Source: an uncultured bacterium
GTDB taxonomy: Bacteria > Bacillota > Clostridia > Oscillospirales > Acutalibacteraceae
Assembly: GCA_905215855.1 (NCBI GenBank)
Contig: CAJMRT010000002.1
Coordinates: 37,155 to 101,154 of the forward strand
Direction of reading: 5' to 3'
Length of the DNA: 64,000 nt
In this document: positions 16,511 through 25,806 of the stretch, piece by piece
How positions within the stretch are numbered: position 1 is the first letter of the stretch
How the letters are laid out: each line of letters opens with the position of its first letter
Notes under the pieces: generated by a model
What the model was told of the DNA's origin: nothing
Databases searched by the model: none
Seen by the model: only the letters and a program-made list of their open reading frames with translations
Translations under genes and position numbers: made by a program

Positions 16511-18289
16511 TCAGTCTTCTTTGTTGACAACCTTGATTCCGAGAACCTCAAGGCTTTCATCGTCAACCTCTGCCGGACACGCAGACATAAGCTCGCTTGC
16601 ATTCTGAACCTTCGGGAATGCCGTTACATCACGGAGGCTGTCAGCTTTGCACATAAGCATTGTAACACGGTCAAGACCGATACCCATACCACCGTGCGGC
16701 GGAGCGCCGTACTTGTAGGCTTCAACAAGGAATCCGAACTTTGCTTCGATTTCTTCATCGGTGAGCTTCAAAGCCTTGAACATTTTCTGCTGGAGTTCAT
16801 AGTCTGTGATACGCATTGAACCGCTTGAAAGCTCAACACCGTTGAGTGTGAGGTCATAGGCCTTTGCAATAACCTTTGACGGATCTGTGTCAAGGTACTG
16901 CAGACATTCCTCCTTAGGCATTGTAAACGGATGATGCATTGCAAGCCATTCGCCGCTTTCCTCATCATATTCAAAGAACGGGAAGTCAACAATCCAGAGG
17001 AACTTGAACACATCGGGAATAATGTCAAGACGCTTTGCAACAACAAGACGGAGTGCGCCGAGTGTTGAAAGAACCGTGCTGTTCTTGTCGGCAACGATGA
17101 GGATAACATCGCCCTTTTCCGCACCGAGTCTTTCGTAAATTGCCGCAAGCTCTTCTTCACTCATAAACTTCTTGAATGATGCGTTAGGCTCGTCAACCCA
17201 TCTTACATAAGCAAGTCCCTTTGCGCCGATGCCCTTTGCATATTCTGTGAGCTTGTCAATTTCTTTTCTTGTATAAACCGACGATGCATTCTTGGCAACA
17301 ATTGCTCTTACAGAACCGCCGTTCTCAATTGCACTTGTAAATACGCTGAAACCGCAGTCCTTAACAAGATCCGAAATGTCCTGAATCTTCATGTCAAAAC
17401 GGATATCGGGCTTGTCCGAACCGTAGCTTTCCATAGCCTCTTTGTAGGTCATTCTCTGGAAATGCTCCTCAAGGTCAATGTTTAAAACCTCTTTAAAAAG
17501 CTTTTTGAAGAAGCCCTCGTTGATTTCGAGGATTTCATCAACATCAACAAATGAAAGCTCCATATCAATCTGTGTAAATTCAGGCTGACGGTCTGCACGA
17601 AGATCCTCGTCACGGAAACATCTTGCAAGCTGAATGTAACGGTCAAAGCCCGAAAGCATAAGGAGCTGTTTGTAAATCTGCGGTGACTGAGGAAGAGCAT
17701 AAAACTTGCCGTTATGGATTCTTGACGGAACAAGGTAATCTCTTGCGCCCTCGGGAGTTGACTTGATCATCATAGGAGTTTCAATTTCAACAAAGCCGTT
17801 GTCGTGGAAATAATCTCTTGCAACCTTTGCAATCTTACTTCTCATCATAAGATTGTTGAGAAGAGGACGGCGGCGAAGGTCAAGATAACGGTATTTAAGT
17901 CTTAACTCCTCGTTTGTGTTTGTATCGTCAACAATTTCAAAAGGCGGCGTCTGTGCCTTTGAAAGCACACGCATATCGCTTACAACAACCTCGATATCAC
18001 CTGTGGGGATTTCGCTGTTTTTTGAACTTCTTTCGCAAACAACACCCTTTGCGGCAAGAACAAATTCACTTCTGCATGAAAATGCCTTATCAAAAATTTC
18101 TTTGTCTGTTTTGTCATTGAATGCAAGCTGAACAATGCCTGTGCGGTCACGCAAGTCAATGAAAATGAGCTGACCGAGGTCACGGCAACGCTGTACCCAA
18201 CCGCAGACAGTTACCTCTCTGCCGACATCACCGATACGCAAATCTCCGCAATAATCTGTACGCTTCATTCCTGTCATAAATTCTGCCAT
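16511..18289 (-). CDS. aspS: Aspartyl-tRNA synthetase
   Basis: Charges tRNA-Asp (or Asp and Asn if non-discriminating). From ATG 18289 the protein has 592 residues, standard for bacterial AspRS: an N-terminal OB fold (VTVCGWVQRCRDLGQLIFID), the class II motifs FVEIETPMM, ARCFRDEDLRADRQPEFTQ and GIGLDRVTML, and the bacterial GAD insert. A longer reading frame to 18322 exists, but AAAGGAG lies 8 bases before ATG 18289. It follows hisS with only a hairpin between, as is common in Firmicutes. Confidence 0.97.
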   Translation of the reverse strand: MAEFMTGMKRTDYCGDLRIGDVGREVTVCGWVQRCRDLGQLIFIDLRDRTGIVQLAFNDKTDKEIFDKAFSCRSEFVLAAKGVVCERSSKNSEIPTGDIEVVVSDMRVLSKAQTPPFEIVDDTNTNEELRLKYRYLDLRRRPLLNNLMMRSKIAKVARDYFHDNGFVEIETPMMIKSTPEGARDYLVPSRIHNGKFYALPQSPQIYKQLLMLSGFDRYIQLARCFRDEDLRADRQPEFTQIDMELSFVDVDEILEINEGFFKKLFKEVLNIDLEEHFQRMTYKEAMESYGSDKPDIRFDMKIQDISDLVKDCGFSVFTSAIENGGSVRAIVAKNASSVYTRKEIDKLTEYAKGIGAKGLAYVRWVDEPNASFKKFMSEEELAAIYERLGAEKGDVILIVADKNSTVLSTLGALRLVVAKRLDIIPDVFKFLWIVDFPFFEYDEESGEWLAMHHPFTMPKEECLQYLDTDPSKVIAKAYDLTLNGVELSSGSMRITDYELQQKMFKALKLTDEEIEAKFGFLVEAYKYGAPPHGGMGIGLDRVTMLMCKADSLRDVTAFPKVQNASELMSACPAEVDDESLEVLGIKVVNKED

Positions 18290-18311
18290 TGTATATGCTC
18301 CTTTATATGAA

Positions 18312-18344
18312 TCGGTCGGCATTTTTTATGTGCCTGACCGACCG
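18312..18344 (-). other. Hairpin between hisS and aspS
   Basis: GGTC-A-GGCA pairs with TGCC-GACC, extended by further pairs, around an A-rich loop on the minus strand. There is no T run after it, so it is an uncertain terminator and may be an mRNA stability or attenuation element. Confidence 0.45.
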
Positions 18345-18358
18345 AAAATTTTCTTTTA

Positions 18359-19651
18359 TTACTTGTTTTTCTGTTCGTCCGAAAGCTGGATTTCAACAAA
18401 TCTCTCCATAAAATGCCCATCAAGAGTAACCTCGGCTGTTTCGCCTGTTTCCATATTCTTGACCTTGGCCGTGTTCTGCTCGATTTCGTTGTCGCCCAAA
18501 ACGATTGAATATCTTGCGTCAATCTTATCGGCATACTTCATCTGAGCACGAAGTCCTCTGCCGATAACATCGGTTTCGGCAATCATTCCGCAGCTGCGAA
18601 TCTGTTTGATAAGCTCAAAAGCCTTAACCTTTGCGGCATCGCCCATTGTTGCAATGTAGAGCATACACTCGTCATTGTCGGGAATCTCAATGCCCTGCTT
18701 ATCCATTACCATGAGAAGTCTTTCCATACCCATTGCGAAACCGAGGGAGGGGAGGTGCTTACCGCCGAGCTCCTCGATAAGACCGTCATAACGACCGCCG
18801 CCGCAAACAGTACCCTGAGCGCCGATACAATCGGTTACAAACTCAAATACTGTCTTTGTATAGTAATCAAGACCTCTTACAATTGTGGGATCAACCGTGT
18901 ATTCAATGCCTGCGGCATCAAGATATTTCTGAACTGCGTCAAAGTGGTTTCTGCACTCGTCACAAAGATAGTCTGTAATCTTAGGTGCGTCCTTTGCAAT
19001 CTCGGAACAGATAGGACTTTTGCAGTCGAGAATTCTCATCGGGTTTTTGTCAAGACGGGAAAGACAGGTGTCGCACAGCTTGTCCTTATAACCATCAAAA
19101 TATGATTTCAAGGCCTTGTGATATTCCGCACGGCAGGTCGGACAGCCGATAGAATTAATCTGAAGATGAACGCTGTCAAGCTGAAGTCTGTTGATTACGG
19201 AGCTTACAAGGCTGATAAGCTCTGCATCGGCGGCAGGGTCCTGTGTGCCGTACTCCTCAACACCGAACTGGTGGAACTCACGAAGTCTGCCTGCCTGTGG
19301 CTTTTCATATCGGTAGCATGAAACAAAGTAGCTTGCCTTAATCGGAAGTCCTTCGTTTTCAAGAGCGTGTTCAAGAACGGCTCTTGCCGCACCGGCTGTA
19401 CCCTCGGGGCGAAGTGTTACGCTTTCACCGCCCTTTGTGTCAAACGTGTACATTTCTTTCTGAACAACATCGGTTGTCTGACCGACACCACGGGCAAAAA
19501 GCTCTGTGTGTTCAAACACGGGAGTTCTGATTTCTCTGAACCCGTAGGAGCGAGCCTCCTCACGCATAATCTTTTCAACAAACTGCCATTTGTAGCTTTC
19601 CTTCGGAAGAACATCTTCCGTACCCTTGATTTTCTTGGTTATAAGTGCCAT
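18359..19651 (-). CDS. hisS: Histidyl-tRNA synthetase
   Basis: Charges tRNA-His. From ATG 19651 (GGAGGG 6 bases upstream) it has 430 residues. The frame extends 22 codons further upstream without a ribosome site. Class II motif 2 is in SYFVSCYRYEKPQAGRLREF, the histidine A loop in VRGLDYYTKTVFEF, and motif 3 in GFAMGMERLL. A cysteine-rich insert (CPTCRAEY, CDTCLSRL, CKSPICSEIA, CDECRNHF) is present; it occurs in many Clostridia and may bind zinc. It lies between mgsA and aspS. Confidence 0.97.
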   Translation of the reverse strand: MALITKKIKGTEDVLPKESYKWQFVEKIMREEARSYGFREIRTPVFEHTELFARGVGQTTDVVQKEMYTFDTKGGESVTLRPEGTAGAARAVLEHALENEGLPIKASYFVSCYRYEKPQAGRLREFHQFGVEEYGTQDPAADAELISLVSSVINRLQLDSVHLQINSIGCPTCRAEYHKALKSYFDGYKDKLCDTCLSRLDKNPMRILDCKSPICSEIAKDAPKITDYLCDECRNHFDAVQKYLDAAGIEYTVDPTIVRGLDYYTKTVFEFVTDCIGAQGTVCGGGRYDGLIEELGGKHLPSLGFAMGMERLLMVMDKQGIEIPDNDECMLYIATMGDAAKVKAFELIKQIRSCGMIAETDVIGRGLRAQMKYADKIDARYSIVLGDNEIEQNTAKVKNMETGETAEVTLDGHFMERFVEIQLSDEQKNK

Positions 19652-19709
19652 TTTTTCCCTCCGAAAATTACAATCTTTTATAGAAAAGGGAAACGAAAAA
19701 ATTTCCCTA

Positions 19710-19746
19710 AAAAACACAACAATCGGGCAGTATTACACCACCCGAT
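19710..19746 (-). terminator. Terminator after mgsA
   Basis: Minus strand ATCGGG ... CCCGAT (19746-19741 with 19727-19722) followed by TTGTTGTGTTTTTT. Confidence 0.6.
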
Positions 19747-19768
19747 ATGTAAAGCGAAAATAATTAAA

Positions 19769-20164
19769 TTATTTGAGAATATTTCTCCAGTCAAGGTCGC
19801 CTCTTTCAAGACCGTGGATAAGCACCTCGGCAGTTGCAATGTTTGTTGCAACCGGAATGTTGTGCATATCGCAAAGACGGAGCATATTCATATCGTTAGG
19901 CTCGTTCGGCTTTGGATTGAGCGGATCTCTGAAAAAGAGAAGCATATCAATTTCATTGCACGCAATTCTTGCCGCAATCTGCTGACTTCCGCCCTGAGAG
20001 CCTGCAAGGAATTTCTGAATTGTAAGACCTGTTGCCTCTGACACCATTTTGCCTGTTGTGCCGGTGGCGCAAAGGTTGTTGCGGCTGAGAACACCGCAGT
20101 AAGCAATGCAGAACTGCACCATCAGTTCCTTTTTTTCATCATGAGCTATAAGGGCTATATTCAT
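19769..20164 (-). CDS. mgsA: Methylglyoxal synthase
   Basis: Converts dihydroxyacetone phosphate to methylglyoxal and phosphate, a bypass of lower glycolysis when phosphate is short. It has 131 residues from ATG 20164, with GGAGG 8 bases before; an ATG two codons earlier is only 2 bases from that site. Recognised by IALIAHDEKKELM, the phosphate loop CATGTTGKM, LAGSQGGSQQIAARI, and the catalytic-region FFRDPLNPKPNEPN with HNIPVATN. It stands at the end of the mre/min region, the position usual in Clostridia. Confidence 0.96.
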   Translation of the reverse strand: MNIALIAHDEKKELMVQFCIAYCGVLSRNNLCATGTTGKMVSEATGLTIQKFLAGSQGGSQQIAARIACNEIDMLLFFRDPLNPKPNEPNDMNMLRLCDMHNIPVATNIATAEVLIHGLERGDLDWRNILK

Positions 20165-20234
20165 ATACATTTCCTCCAGACATTTATTTCATTTCAAATC
20201 AATTTCAAAACTATAACTAAAAAAGCCGCACACA

Positions 20235-20975
20235 TTACCCCTTGAAGGCAAGCGGAACATGCTTTCCCTCAAGTCTTTGTGCAAGACAGTCAAAAACAGA
20301 CGCCGCCGCGCTCCAGTTAAGTCCGGCAACACCGCGCTGAACAATTACCGAAATACGGATGTCAAACGGCACAAGAGCAATAAGTTGTGTCTGTGTTGCG
20401 TCAATAACGCTGTCGAGGTCTTCATAAAAGCCGAGCTGTGTAAACAGCTTGCGGTCAAAGCGGTTGATGACAAGTCGTATGTTTTTCTTTCCCATTGATT
20501 CAAGCTTTCTTCTCACCTTAACCGCACCGCGCACACCCGTCGGCTCTGCATTGGTAACAATCAAGGCTCTGTCGGCAGGCGCTGCCGCAGTTTCAAAGCC
20601 TGAGCCGATTCCCGCAGGGGAATCAATAAGAACAAAATCAAAGCTGTCTTTAACAGAATCGACAAGCTGAGTAAACACCGAGGGACTGAGTTCGTTTTCG
20701 GTGTCAAAGGGAGCCGCCATAAGGTACAGGTTCTCGTTATTTTTACTTTTGTAAATTGCCTCACCGAATGTACAGTTACCGCAAACGGCATCCGACGCAT
20801 CAAAAATTATGTCCTGCTCCATATCGAGCATAATGTCAAGACCGCGCATACCACAGTCACAATCAATAAGCAAGACTCTTTTGCCCTGCTTTACAAGAGC
20901 AACGGAAAGACAGATACACACAGTTGACTTGCCTGTGCCGCCTTTTCCCGACGCTACAACTATAACATTATCCAT
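20235..20975 (-). CDS. minD: MinD-like septum-site ATPase
   Basis: P-loop ATPase of the MinD/ParA family that normally places the division septum with MinC. It has 246 residues, the deviant Walker A in SGKGGTGKST near residue 10, LLIDCDCGMRGLDIML, and IDSPAGIGSGFE. The C-terminus ends GKHVPLAFKG and lacks an evident amphipathic membrane-targeting helix, and there is no minC or minE beside it. It may be a MinD relative with a changed role or a remnant of a min operon. A promoter-like TTGCTC-17-TAGAAT lies at 21025-20997. Confidence 0.8.
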   Translation of the reverse strand: MDNVIVVASGKGGTGKSTVCICLSVALVKQGKRVLLIDCDCGMRGLDIMLDMEQDIIFDASDAVCGNCTFGEAIYKSKNNENLYLMAAPFDTENELSPSVFTQLVDSVKDSFDFVLIDSPAGIGSGFETAAAPADRALIVTNAEPTGVRGAVKVRRKLESMGKKNIRLVINRFDRKLFTQLGFYEDLDSVIDATQTQLIALVPFDIRISVIVQRGVAGLNWSAAASVFDCLAQRLEGKHVPLAFKG

Positions 20976-21246
20976 AATAAATTCTACCTCTGCTATATTC
21001 TATCACAAAATCCGTAAAAGAGCAATAAACGAACAGTAATTTTATCAGCCAAAATTTTTGTTGATATTTTAGTGATAGTTAATAAAATTATTCCTCATTT
21101 TTAACGGTTTGCACAATAATTTCATTGATTTTTAATGCTAAAAGCAAAAATAAGTTTTTTATTGTTTAGGCACTCAGCAATATTATGCGGTCAAAAATTC
21201 TTGGTTTTGTTTTAACACAGTGTATTTACAACCGTAAATTCAACTT
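20976..21246 (-). promoter_or_regulatory. AT-rich gap before minD, with candidate promoter
   Basis: No gene is seen in these 271 bases between the PBP2 gene and minD. Minus strand TTGCTC (21025-21020), 17 bases, TAGAAT (21002-20997) is a plausible minD promoter. In related Clostridia minC would be expected here; no remnant is visible by eye. Confidence 0.45.
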
Positions 21247-23268
21247 TTATTTAAAATATGCGTCCAGCAAATCCTTTGCAACCTGCATTGAATATCTGCC
21301 CTTTGCACCGTGTTCGATTACAACGGCGATTGCAACCTCGGGCTTTTCATACGGAGCATAACAAATGAAGGTTGTATGGTCGGAACCCGAGTTTTCAGCC
21401 GTACCTGTTTTTGCGGCAACCTTAACTTTATAATCACCGAACATATAGTTTGCCGTACCGTTTTCGTCCTGAGTAACGCCGAGCATCGCCTTGCGGACAA
21501 TATCAAGATTCTTCTTTGAAATTCCGCAATCACCGTAGCTTTCAACATCTGTCGATTTTACGGTTTTCGTCCGCTCATAATTTGTAACTTTATCAACAAT
21601 GTGTGTTTTGAGCCTCTCACCGTTGTTGGCGATTGTCGCAACATAGGTTGCAAGCTGAACGGGAGTAAATGCGTTGTCGGACTGACCGATTGCGGCTGAA
21701 ACTGTGTTGCCGACCTGCCAATCTGTGCTGTCTCTGCCTGCAAGAGTTCCCTTTGATTCCTCAATTTCAACACCTGTGTATTCACCGAGTCCGAATTTCT
21801 GCGCATACAGATACATAGGTTCAATTCCGAGCCTTCTGCCTGTGTCGGCAAAAAAGTAGTTGCACGACTGTTCAATTGCACCGGTAACATCAAGACTGCC
21901 GTGATAGTGCATACACCTTACCACATTGGTAGGGTAAAAATCATAGTCCTGTTTGCAGTAGATTTTCGTTTTATCGGTTATGATTTTCTCCTCAAGAGCC
22001 GCACCCGCAACACACGGCTTGAACACCGAACCGCAGGCGAATGTTCCGACTGTTGCACGGTTGTACATCGGGGAATTTTTATTTTCCGAAAGTTTGACAT
22101 AGTACGAACCGTATTCGCTGTACCTGTTCAAATCGTATGTAGGATAGCTTGCCGCCGCAAGTACCGAAAAATCCTTTACCGACAACATTACAACTGCACC
22201 TGTTTCACAGTCCTCACCGTTATTTTTCTGTCCCGATTCCTTGCCCGCCTGTTTTGCCGCTTTGACATTTTCTTCAAGCGACCTTGCGGCGGTTTTCTGC
22301 AATTTTGAATCAATTGTAAGGTAGACCGTGTTACCCGGTTTTGCACTCTCGGTTTCAATGCTTTCAACAAGAGTTCCGTCGGCATTTCGCTGAATAACCC
22401 TTGTTCCACCCTTGCCTTTGAGGTCATCCTCACAGGCAAGTTCAATTCCGAATTTGCCTATCTTATCATTATAGGAGTAGTCCTTGCCATCTTTTTTCAG
22501 CTCATTGTATTCATCTTCTGACAACGAACCGAGTGCACCCAAAATGTGCGGTGCAAGGTCGGGATCAGATGCACCTCGTGTGAGGTAGGTCTGAATTTCA
22601 ACACCGCTCACACCCTGAGTATTTTCGCTGACGGCATTCACGGCACTTCGGCTGATATTTTCGGCAAAAACATACGGGTTTGAATTTGAATAATTTTCAA
22701 GTTCCATATTGTAATGAATTGAAACGAGCGTTGTTTTTTGACTTAGACTTAACCTGTCGGAAATTTTGTAGCGTTTTAAAAGTGTGTCAAAGCAATCATC
22801 GGCACTTGTGTTCCTGTCCATATCAAGAAAATCCGATGACAGAAGTTTTTCCACATCTTCTTCACGGCTTGTTTTATAAACGCAACTGCCGTCCGAGCCA
22901 ACCGAAATCGGCAATGAATCTGTTCTTGCGTCTCCTGTTTTTGTGAGAATATCAGCAAGCTCAAGTAAAATTCCGTCAAGCCTGTCCTCCTCAATATAAA
23001 GCTTGTTAAGGACTATTTTATACTTTGTGGTGTTTACAACAAGACCTGCACCGTTGCGGTCAACGATTTCGCCCCTTGTTGCGTCGGTTTTTTCGGTATA
23101 TCCCGTTGATTTTGCGGCAAGGCTCTTGTAGTTTTTTCCCTGCACAAGCTGCCAATCGGCAAGCCTGATTGCAAAGCCTGCAAAAATTGCGGCTGTTATT
23201 ATTATGCAGACTGTTGTTCTGCTCTTTTTACTTTTTTTGCCGTTTTTTCTGCTTTTGCCGAATCTCAT
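21247..23268 (-). CDS. mrdA: Class B penicillin-binding protein 2 (transpeptidase)
   Basis: Cross-links peptidoglycan during cell elongation. From ATG 23268 (GGGAGG upstream) it has 673 residues; the open frame continues 42 codons further into the mreD region without support. A basic N-terminus is followed by one membrane helix (CIIITAAIFAGFAIRLA), the PBP dimerisation domain, and a transpeptidase domain with SxxK in GSVFKP, SxN in EQSCNYF and KTG in AAKTGTAENS. Its position after mreD supports PBP2. A spore-cortex PBP (SpoVD-like) would have a PASTA or different setting. Confidence 0.92.
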   Translation of the reverse strand: MRFGKSRKNGKKSKKSRTTVCIIITAAIFAGFAIRLADWQLVQGKNYKSLAAKSTGYTEKTDATRGEIVDRNGAGLVVNTTKYKIVLNKLYIEEDRLDGILLELADILTKTGDARTDSLPISVGSDGSCVYKTSREEDVEKLLSSDFLDMDRNTSADDCFDTLLKRYKISDRLSLSQKTTLVSIHYNMELENYSNSNPYVFAENISRSAVNAVSENTQGVSGVEIQTYLTRGASDPDLAPHILGALGSLSEDEYNELKKDGKDYSYNDKIGKFGIELACEDDLKGKGGTRVIQRNADGTLVESIETESAKPGNTVYLTIDSKLQKTAARSLEENVKAAKQAGKESGQKNNGEDCETGAVVMLSVKDFSVLAAASYPTYDLNRYSEYGSYYVKLSENKNSPMYNRATVGTFACGSVFKPCVAGAALEEKIITDKTKIYCKQDYDFYPTNVVRCMHYHGSLDVTGAIEQSCNYFFADTGRRLGIEPMYLYAQKFGLGEYTGVEIEESKGTLAGRDSTDWQVGNTVSAAIGQSDNAFTPVQLATYVATIANNGERLKTHIVDKVTNYERTKTVKSTDVESYGDCGISKKNLDIVRKAMLGVTQDENGTANYMFGDYKVKVAAKTGTAENSGSDHTTFICYAPYEKPEVAIAVVIEHGAKGRYSMQVAKDLLDAYFK

Positions 23269-23291
23269 ACCGAACCTCCCTTTCACAAAGA

Positions 23292-23795
23292 TTAAAGATT
23301 TTTGTTTAAAAATGCCGTGAGAAAATACAGCGGAATTGTCACGGCGAATGTGTAAAGTATTCTTGAAATATAGTGCCGTACAAACAGCACGCAACCGCTG
23401 TCAAGCCCTGCAATCAAGACAAACAGCAGATAATAAATCAACATTACCGTCATCACCGCCGCAAACGAAAAAACGATAACGGTAACAAATGACGGTACAA
23501 AATATTTGCTGAATACATAGTTTTCCGCATAGCAGACAATCGTAAGTGCAAAGGCAAAATAGCCGATACTGCCGTCAAATGAAATATCCGTCAGCACACC
23601 GCACAACGCACCGAAAATTACCGACGGCAAAGTGTTTTCAAAAGAAGTAATGCAGAGTGCAAGTGAAATCAACATAAGCGGTCTGCCGCCGAAAATTTCG
23701 GGGATTATAAAACCCGAGCCCTGAAAAACATACAAAATTATTAACAGCAGGGAATAGCCGAAAAATCGAAAAAAAGTTCTTGAAGCTCTCATCAT
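23292..23795 (-). CDS. mreD: Rod shape-determining membrane protein MreD
   Basis: Small integral membrane protein of the elongasome. It has 167 residues with about five hydrophobic segments (SLLLIILYVFQGSGF, LMLISLALCITSF, FAFALTIVCYAENYVF, TVIVFSFAAVMTVMLIYYL, ILYTFAVTIPLYFL). Sequence conservation in this family is low, so the call rests on topology, length and its place between mreC (4-base overlap) and the PBP2 gene. Confidence 0.9.
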   Translation of the reverse strand: MMRASRTFFRFFGYSLLLIILYVFQGSGFIIPEIFGGRPLMLISLALCITSFENTLPSVIFGALCGVLTDISFDGSIGYFAFALTIVCYAENYVFSKYFVPSFVTVIVFSFAAVMTVMLIYYLLFVLIAGLDSGCVLFVRHYISRILYTFAVTIPLYFLTAFLNKNL

Positions 23796-24613
23796 TTTTT
23801 AACCTCGCCCTTGCCGTCAAAGTCGGTAATAATTGCGGCAGAAGTCACGGTGCGGATGTCCTCATACGGCTCAACAACAGCATAGCGTGTTGTATCGTAT
23901 GAATTGAACTTCAGTTCTTTAACCTTGCCGATTATGAGGTTTTTCGGATAAACTCCGCCTGTTCCCGAGGTTACAACAATGTCGCCTACTTTGATTTTGT
24001 TGTTCTCTGCAATCTTTGTCAGACAGGTGAGATTATCGTCACAATATTCAGCGTTTCCGCTTATGATTCCGTTGTCGGAAGTCTTTTTGTCAATTGCAGA
24101 CGCTTTGGTGTCGGGCGAAAGGATTGTCTTTACACGGCAGGTTGTGAGTTCAACATCACTCACCCAGCCGATAAGACCGTTTTCCGTGATTACGGGATCA
24201 TTTTTTTCCACATTGTCTGTTGAACCCTTGTCAAGAGTGAACGAGTAGAAATCATCGTTCGCATCCCTTCTCAACACACCTGCCGGAAGAATGTCGTATG
24301 ACGGATTTTCCTTTTTCAGCTCATAATATTTCCACAGCTTTGCATTTTCTTCCTTGGCGTCAAGGTAGTCAACAAGCTGTTCACGGAGTTCGGCATTTTC
24401 CTTTTTAAGCTGTTCGTTTTCTTTTTCAAGTTCTTCCTTTGACTTGTCGGAAGATGCCGCACCTGCGGTCAGCGTTGAAAGTCCTTTTGTAACCGTGTTT
24501 ACCGCACCCGAAAAAAGGTTGCTGCCGTTATGAGAGAAAACACTCATCACAGTTAGTATGACGAGTGTAATTATCAGAATTTTTGAGTTTTTATTATGTA
24601 AAAAATTTCTCAT
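23792..24613 (-). CDS. mreC: Rod shape-determining protein MreC
   Basis: Periplasm-facing scaffold of the elongation machinery. It has 273 residues: an N-terminal membrane helix (ILIITLVILTVMSVF), a coiled coil (about 58-100, ELEKENEQLKKENAELREQL) and the two-barrel domain with PAGVLRRD, VITENGLIGWVSD and VVTSGTGGVYPKNLIIGKV. The ribosome site is weak. It overlaps mreD by 4 bases and follows mreB across a hairpin-bearing gap. Confidence 0.95.
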   Translation of the reverse strand: MRNFLHNKNSKILIITLVILTVMSVFSHNGSNLFSGAVNTVTKGLSTLTAGAASSDKSKEELEKENEQLKKENAELREQLVDYLDAKEENAKLWKYYELKKENPSYDILPAGVLRRDANDDFYSFTLDKGSTDNVEKNDPVITENGLIGWVSDVELTTCRVKTILSPDTKASAIDKKTSDNGIISGNAEYCDDNLTCLTKIAENNKIKVGDIVVTSGTGGVYPKNLIIGKVKELKFNSYDTTRYAVVEPYEDIRTVTSAAIITDFDGKGEVKK

Positions 24614-24635
24614 ATCTCATTTATATTACAAATAC

Positions 24636-24667
24636 GGTCGGGCGGTGTTTTTTCAATCTGCCCGACC
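24636..24667 (-). other. Hairpin between mreB and mreC
   Basis: Perfect 8-bp stem GGTCGGGC / GCCCGACC with an A-rich 16-base loop on the minus strand. No T run follows, so partial termination or mRNA processing between mreB and mreC is more likely than full termination. Confidence 0.55.
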
Positions 24668-24685
24668 TTACTTTGTCGATCTTTA

Positions 24686-25696
24686 TTATCTGTCGTGCTT
24701 GTACTGAACACCGAGCGGTTTGCCGAGTCTTTTGCCTGCACCGTCAACAACACAGTCTAGCGGTCTTTCGGCAATGTGAACAGGCATACCCGTCTGTTGC
24801 ATAACAAGCATATCAAGTCCCTTGAGCAACGCACCGCCGCCCGTGAGCATAATACCGTGGTCGATTATGTCGGCTGAAAGCTCAGGCGGAGTTTTTTCAA
24901 GAGTTGTCCTTATTGCTTCAATAATTGTTGCAAGCGGATCGGCAAGAGCCTCTCTGACCTCGGCTGAGGAAATTGTAATATCCTTGGGAAGTCCGTCAAC
25001 AAGGTTTCTGCCCTTGACAACAAGATTTTTTTCTTCCTCACCCGGATATGCGGAGCCGATTTTAATTTTGATGTCTTCGGCAGTTCTTTCACCGATGAGA
25101 AGATTATATTTTCTTTTGACATAGGTTGAAATCGCCTCGTCAAACTTATCTCCGGCAACCCTTACGGAACAGGCTGTAACAATGTCACCGAGAGAAATTA
25201 CGGCAACCTCGCTTGTGCCTCCGCCGATGTCAACAACCATACTTCCGCACGGCTCGTCAACAGGCATACCTGCGCCTATTGCGGCAGCCATTGGTTCTTC
25301 GATAAGAACAACGGGAGGCTTTGCACCTGCCTGATATGCGGCGTCCTCAACAGCCTTTCTCTCAACCTCGGTAACACCCGAAGGCATACAGATTATAACT
25401 CTCGGCTTGCTGAAAATTCCGGGTTTCACCGCCTTTTTGATAAAGTGCTGAAGCATTTTTGCGGTTATTTTAAAATCGGCAATAACACCGTCCTTGAGCG
25501 GACGAACCGCAACTATGGAACCGGGAGTCCTGCCAATCATTTCTTTTGCCTGTGAGCCGACTGCAAGAACCTCGTCGGTACGCATATCAACTGCGACAAC
25601 GCTCGGTTCACGCAAAATTATTCCCTTTCCTTTAAGACAAACAAGAGTGTTTGCAGTTCCGAGGTCAATTCCTATATCCTTTGAAAATGAAAACAT
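24686..25696 (-). CDS. mreB: Actin-like rod shape protein MreB
   Basis: Forms membrane-bound filaments that guide side-wall synthesis. It has 336 residues with the actin-fold motifs DIGIDLGTANTLV, VDIGGGTSEVAVISLG and IMLTGGGALLKGLD. AAGGAGG precedes the ATG. First in mreB-mreC-mreD-PBP2. A possible promoter TTGTGA-18-TATACT lies in the 110 bases upstream. Mbl is an alternative name for paralogues, but the mreCD linkage favours MreB. Confidence 0.97.
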   Translation of the reverse strand: MFSFSKDIGIDLGTANTLVCLKGKGIILREPSVVAVDMRTDEVLAVGSQAKEMIGRTPGSIVAVRPLKDGVIADFKITAKMLQHFIKKAVKPGIFSKPRVIICMPSGVTEVERKAVEDAAYQAGAKPPVVLIEEPMAAAIGAGMPVDEPCGSMVVDIGGGTSEVAVISLGDIVTACSVRVAGDKFDEAISTYVKRKYNLLIGERTAEDIKIKIGSAYPGEEEKNLVVKGRNLVDGLPKDITISSAEVREALADPLATIIEAIRTTLEKTPPELSADIIDHGIMLTGGGALLKGLDMLVMQQTGMPVHIAERPLDCVVDGAGKRLGKPLGVQYKHDR

Positions 25697-25806
25697 CCCA
25701 CAGCCTCCTTCTATGCTGTAATACCCAAATGTATTTTACTTAGACAGTATATGCTTATCATATATCTTTTCACAATTAAGGGCAATGATAAATTGTCGAA
25801 ATTCTT

